A stretch of DNA of 64,000 nucleotides, from NCBI RefSeq assembly GCF_021295345.1, contig NZ_JAIMJB010000010.1:62001-126000 (forward strand). The letters are read 5' to 3'. The notes beneath the pieces are model-generated. The model did no database searches, was not told the origin of the DNA, and was given only the letters and a program-made list of their open reading frames with translations. The DNA comes from Motilimonas eburnea. GTDB lineage: Bacteria > Pseudomonadota > Gammaproteobacteria > Enterobacterales > CBDFNC01. Positions within the stretch are counted from its first letter, which is position 1; each line of letters opens with the position of its first letter. Below are positions 60,580-64,000 of this stretch, in pieces. The position numbers were made by a program, and so were the translations under genes.

Positions 60580-61797
60580 CTAACCGCCCTTGAATGCGCG
60601 CATCATATCCCACATCGGTGTAAAGATACCGAGGGCCAGTATCAACACCATGCCAGCGACAATCGCAATTAAGATTGGCTCTATTTTGGCGGTCAAGCTT
60701 TTCAAATCGTAATCCACTTCACGTTCATAAAACTCAGCGGCTTCTTGCAATAATTCATCCACTTGGCCGGTTTCTTCACCCACGGCGATCATTTGCAACA
60801 CCAGCGGGGTAAACAAACCACTGGCGTTAGAGGTGCGCAGTAAACTTTCACCACGCTCAATGCCTGCGCGCATGCCTAGCACTTGCTGTTCCATGTAGGC
60901 ATTATCGGTTGCTTTAGCAACAAAACTTAAAGCCGAGTTTAACGGTACCCCAGCGGTTAACATCATCGAAAAACTGCGGGCATAACGGGCCAGTAAGGTT
61001 CGATTAATGATATCGCCGACAATGGGCAGTCGCAGTTTGTAACGGTCCCAAGTAAGGCGGCCCGAAGGGGTGTTATACCAAGCCTTGATGGCAAAATAGC
61101 TGATCACTAAGGCCACCAGCATATGGGGCCAATAATTAACAAAAAATGCCGACGTCCCCATCAACACCTTAGTGGACCAAGGCAGGTCTACACCAAATTT
61201 GCCAAACATACCGGCAAAGGTTGGGATCACGAAAATATTTAAGATCACCATGGCCGCCGCCAGCGCCATCAATACAAAACTCGGATAGCGCATCGCCGCT
61301 TTCACCCGCTTTTGGGTTTCTTGCTCTAGCTCCATGTATTCACTGAGCTGTAAAAACGCTTTATCCAGCTGACCCGTATTTTCTCCCACGTTAACGATAG
61401 ATAAAAATAACGAGTTAAATACCTTAGGGTGAGCTTGCATGGCCACCGACATGGGCCGACCATTACGCATCTGCTCTGAGATATCCTGCAAGGTGCGCTG
61501 TAATAATTTACTGTGAGTAGAATCGGCCAAGCCATTAATAGCGCGAATAATGGGGATCCCAGCCTTAGTTAAGGAATACATCTGCCGGGTAAAAATCACC
61601 ATCTGATCAAGGGGAATAGAGCGCTCCAACCACAGGCTTAAATCAAAATCCGATTCCGCTTTGGCCGGTGTAATGCTGATAGGCATCACACCACGGCGCA
61701 ATAGAATATCCGCGGCGGCCGTTTCATCGCTGGCTTCCAAGCGACCATTTACTGGCGCCCCTTGCGCATCTCTGCCTTTATATTCAAAGCTGGCCAT
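60580..61797 (-). CDS. mshG: MshG, inner-membrane platform protein of the MSHA pilus
   Basis: PilC/GspF-type platform protein on which the assembly ATPase acts. 405 residues with two T2SF domains (about 70-190 and 272-395) and three membrane helices. Family marks: TRQMYSLTKAGIPIIRAI and LNSALSFVAKATDNAYMEQQV, ending GIFTPMWDMMRAFKGG. Its start overlaps the mshE stop by one base. Confidence 0.95.
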   Translation of the reverse strand: MASFEYKGRDAQGAPVNGRLEASDETAAADILLRRGVMPISITPAKAESDFDLSLWLERSIPLDQMVIFTRQMYSLTKAGIPIIRAINGLADSTHSKLLQRTLQDISEQMRNGRPMSVAMQAHPKVFNSLFLSIVNVGENTGQLDKAFLQLSEYMELEQETQKRVKAAMRYPSFVLMALAAAMVILNIFVIPTFAGMFGKFGVDLPWSTKVLMGTSAFFVNYWPHMLVALVISYFAIKAWYNTPSGRLTWDRYKLRLPIVGDIINRTLLARYARSFSMMLTAGVPLNSALSFVAKATDNAYMEQQVLGMRAGIERGESLLRTSNASGLFTPLVLQMIAVGEETGQVDELLQEAAEFYEREVDYDLKSLTAKIEPILIAIVAGMVLILALGIFTPMWDMMRAFKGG

Positions 61798-63524
61798 TAG
61801 GCATCACCTTGCCACAAATCCACTTGCTCAACCAAACGCAGCACCTCTTCCAATGACGTGATACCTTGCATCGCATAATCCAATGCAGAAAATGCCAGTG
61901 GTCGGTAATGTTTACTTTGCTTCGCGGCCGCAGAAAAGCCTTCTGGATCATCGCGTCGCAATGCTTCCATCATTGGCTCATCCAGCTCAAGCATTTCAAA
62001 TACACCCACGCGGCCTTTATAACCGGTAAAGTTACAATTTTGACATCCTGTTCCCTGATAGAATTGTGTGTCGGCCAATGACTGTTGCGATAAGTTTTCT
62101 AACCAAACTCGCTCCCTTGGCTCTACCTCATGAGGCTGCTTACAGTTAACGCATAACTTGCGGATCAGACGCTGCGCCACGATGGCACGCAACGAACTGG
62201 CCACTAAATAGCCCGGCGCGCCCATATCAATTAAACGCAAGGCGCTAGTAATGGCGTCATTGGTATGTAAGGTTGAAAGCACTAAGTGACCGGTTAACGC
62301 ACCACGTAGACCGATTTCTACGGTTTCATGATCACGCATCTCGCCCACCAATAAGATGTCTGGATCTTGACGTAAGGTGGTCCTCAATACGTTGGAAAAG
62401 CCCAAGCCAATTTTGGTATTAACCTGAACTTGGTTGATCCTAGGTAAGCGATATTCCACCGGATCTTCCACCGTAATAATTTTTTTCCCCGGTGCGTTTA
62501 GCTCAGATAACGCGCCATAAAGACTGGTGGTTTTACCGCTACCCGTCGGCCCTGTCACTAAGATCATACCGTGAGGGCGCTGCAACTGACGGCGAAAACG
62601 CGGCAATAACTCAGCAGGCATACCGGTTTCTTCTAGGGATAAAATGCCTGCGCTTTGGTCGAGCAAGCGCATCACCACAGATTCACCATATTGCACCGGC
62701 ATGGTCGAGACACGCACATCAATGCTGTGACCGCGAATAGACATATTAAAACGGCCATCTTGAGGCAAGCGTTTTTCGGAAATATCCATCCCCGCCATCA
62801 ACTTCAATCGCAATACTAGCGCACCAACAATGCTCACCTCATTGAGCACGTTTTCTTGCAATACCCCATCAACCCGCTGGCGAATGCGCAATAACTTTTC
62901 TTCAGGCTCAATATGCACATCCGATGCCCCAACCTGCACCGCATCTTCAAACAAAGATTGTAATAGCTTAACCACGGTGGCTTCCGAGCCTTCCGCTTCA
63001 AGGCCAGACAGGCCGATATCAAGCTCGACGCTATCACCATGCTCCTCTTGCAATTGCTCAGCAAAGGACGCAATTTCCTTGGTGCGCCGATATAAACGAT
63101 CAAATGACTCGATCAGCTGCGACTCACGCGCCACCGCCAACTTCACATTGCGATCAGACAATAAGCCGGTAATGGTATCAAGGGCACGTAAATCGGCAGG
63201 ATCAGACATGGCCACGGTGACACTTTGGCCATCGTCGTGTACCACTAATGCGCGGAGTCGTCTCGCATGCACTTCGGGTAGCTTGGCGACAACCTGTTCA
63301 TCGATGCGTAATTGGTTAATATCAACCAGAGGTATGCCGAGCTGGCGAGATAAAAAGCCCAGCATGTCATCTTCACTTAAAAAGCCTAAACCTTGTAAGG
63401 TAGCCCCCAACTTACGGCCATTTTTACGCTGCTCAGCCAACGCTTGCATCAGTTGGTCTTCGGTGATGATGCCTTCTTCAACCAGCAAATCACCTAAGCG
63501 TTTTTTTAATTTTGGTTGAGCCAT
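61797..63524 (-). CDS. mshE: MshE, c-di-GMP-responsive pilus extension ATPase
   Basis: PilB/GspE-type ATPase that drives MSHA pilus extension. From the ATG at 63524 (MAQPKLKKRLGDLL) with a GAGGGG site, 575 residues. The MshEN domain has two c-di-GMP-binding motifs in tandem: RLGDLLVEEGIITEDQL...Q (about 9-32) and KLGATLQGLGFLSEDDM...Q (about 38-61). Walker A GPTGSGKTT (about 325-333), Walker B ILLVGEMRD and a zinc-binding pair (CVNC, CQNC) follow. Known MshE proteins need c-di-GMP for activity, so pilus extension here is probably under that control. Confidence 0.96.
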   Translation of the reverse strand: MAQPKLKKRLGDLLVEEGIITEDQLMQALAEQRKNGRKLGATLQGLGFLSEDDMLGFLSRQLGIPLVDINQLRIDEQVVAKLPEVHARRLRALVVHDDGQSVTVAMSDPADLRALDTITGLLSDRNVKLAVARESQLIESFDRLYRRTKEIASFAEQLQEEHGDSVELDIGLSGLEAEGSEATVVKLLQSLFEDAVQVGASDVHIEPEEKLLRIRQRVDGVLQENVLNEVSIVGALVLRLKLMAGMDISEKRLPQDGRFNMSIRGHSIDVRVSTMPVQYGESVVMRLLDQSAGILSLEETGMPAELLPRFRRQLQRPHGMILVTGPTGSGKTTSLYGALSELNAPGKKIITVEDPVEYRLPRINQVQVNTKIGLGFSNVLRTTLRQDPDILLVGEMRDHETVEIGLRGALTGHLVLSTLHTNDAITSALRLIDMGAPGYLVASSLRAIVAQRLIRKLCVNCKQPHEVEPRERVWLENLSQQSLADTQFYQGTGCQNCNFTGYKGRVGVFEMLELDEPMMEALRRDDPEGFSAAAKQSKHYRPLAFSALDYAMQGITSLEEVLRLVEQVDLWQGDA

Positions 63525-63555
63525 TAACATACCCCTCTTATGGCCGGGCCGATTG

Positions 63556-64000
63556 TTATTGCAAAACGGCGATCCGACCTTTGACATAATCCATCGACGC
63601 TAACGACAAGCCACCCACCAATTCAGCTTGTTGATAACTGCGCAATGCTTGCTCCTGCTGACCTAGCTTTTCTTGACTGATAGCAAGCCCTAACCACCAC
63701 TTGCCTTGCTTGGGTTGGATCCGAGCTAACGCCAAATAGGCCTCTAAAGCCTTATTGTCTTGGTTTAATTGCTGTGACAGGGCCGCTTTGGTGGCGTAAT
63801 AATCTTGATTGTTAGCCACATTAGGCGTTAACGCATCCAGCACTTGCAGTGCTTGAGCTTGCTGCTGACCTGCCAAATAAATACGGGCCTGCATCAAGCG
63901 AAAGTCGGCATTGCTGGGTACCAAAGTGACCCCCTGCTCCAATACGCTCATGGCTTGACTGTATTCTCCGCGACCATAATGGAGCGCCGCCAGCTCTTTG
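63556..64000 (-). CDS. mshN: MshN, TPR-repeat MSHA biogenesis protein, C-terminal part
   Basis: The reading frame is open to the right edge, so only the last 147 or so residues are present. They form TPR-like helical repeats (GEYSQAMSVLEQGVTLVPSN, then AQALQVLDALTPNVANN, then KQGKWWLGLAISQEKLGQQEQALRSYQ). MshN normally precedes mshE and has an N-terminal membrane helix, which would lie outside this window. Confidence 0.85.
   Translation of the reverse strand, partial: KELAALHYGRGEYSQAMSVLEQGVTLVPSNADFRLMQARIYLAGQQQAQALQVLDALTPNVANNQDYYATKAALSQQLNQDNKALEAYLALARIQPKQGKWWLGLAISQEKLGQQEQALRSYQQAELVGGLSLASMDYVKGRIAVLQ

Noticed and set aside
62830-63519. Long open frame of 229 codons on the plus strand inside mshE
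   Set aside because: It is antisense to a clearly conserved ATPase gene, has serine/cysteine-rich composition typical of a shadow frame, and resembles no family.

Overview
This is a chromosomal housekeeping region from a gammaproteobacterium of the Alteromonadales/Vibrionales type, most like Shewanella in gene order. The evidence is the run mraZ-rsmH-ftsL-ftsI-murE-murF-mraY-murD-ftsW, the block rplM-rpsI-petABC-sspAB, the block rpoN-hpf-ptsN-rapZ-npr-mgtE, and an MSHA pilus locus lying directly upstream of mreBCD. No species can be assigned from the sequence alone. Coding density is high and many genes overlap by 1 to 50 bases. There are no tRNA genes, rRNA genes, CRISPR arrays, prophages or complete insertion sequences.

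Layout. 1-9.5 kb (minus strand): the division and cell-wall (dcw) operon, from mraZ down to a truncated ftsW, with a promoter and a 10-bp-periodic MraZ operator upstream. 9.7-10.1 kb: RNase P RNA (rnpB) with its own promoter and terminator. 10.1-14.7 kb: rsmI, divergent from lpoA-yraN-diaA-dolP. 14.8-19.9 kb (minus): sspAB, the cytochrome bc1 operon petABC, and rplM-rpsI. 19.9-24.9 kb: zapE, then divergent zapG, degQ and degS. 25.0-29.7 kb (minus): murA-ibaG-mlaBCDEF. 29.9-38.1 kb (plus): yrbG-kdsC-lptCAB-rpoN-hpf-ptsN-rapZ-npr, then mgtE. 38.1-51.2 kb: pmbA, darP (plus), tldD, a nitrilase, yhdP, rng, maf, mreDCB. 51.7-64 kb (minus): the MSHA type IV pilus genes mshN(partial)-E-G-F-B-A-C-D-O-P-Q.

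Most of the window concerns the cell envelope: peptidoglycan precursor synthesis and septation (mur, ftsW/I/L, lpoA, mreBCD, zapE/G), outer-membrane lipid and LPS transport (mla, lpt, kdsC, dolP, yhdP), periplasmic quality control (degQ/S) and a surface pilus whose assembly ATPase carries two c-di-GMP-binding MshEN motifs.

The least ordinary signal is a pair of non-coding, roughly 266-295 bp MITE-like elements (21911-22176 and 51435-51729). They share about 19-bp terminal inverted repeats starting TAGGGCCTGTT, probable TA target duplications and nested internal hairpins. Each abuts a stop codon, and the second one supplies the stop codon of mshQ. Other points of note are the absence of kdsD between yrbG and kdsC, a decayed duplicate of the mshG 3' end in the mshF-mshG gap, a long Q/E/S-rich tail on ZapG, and a perfect 9-bp inverted repeat upstream of degQ.
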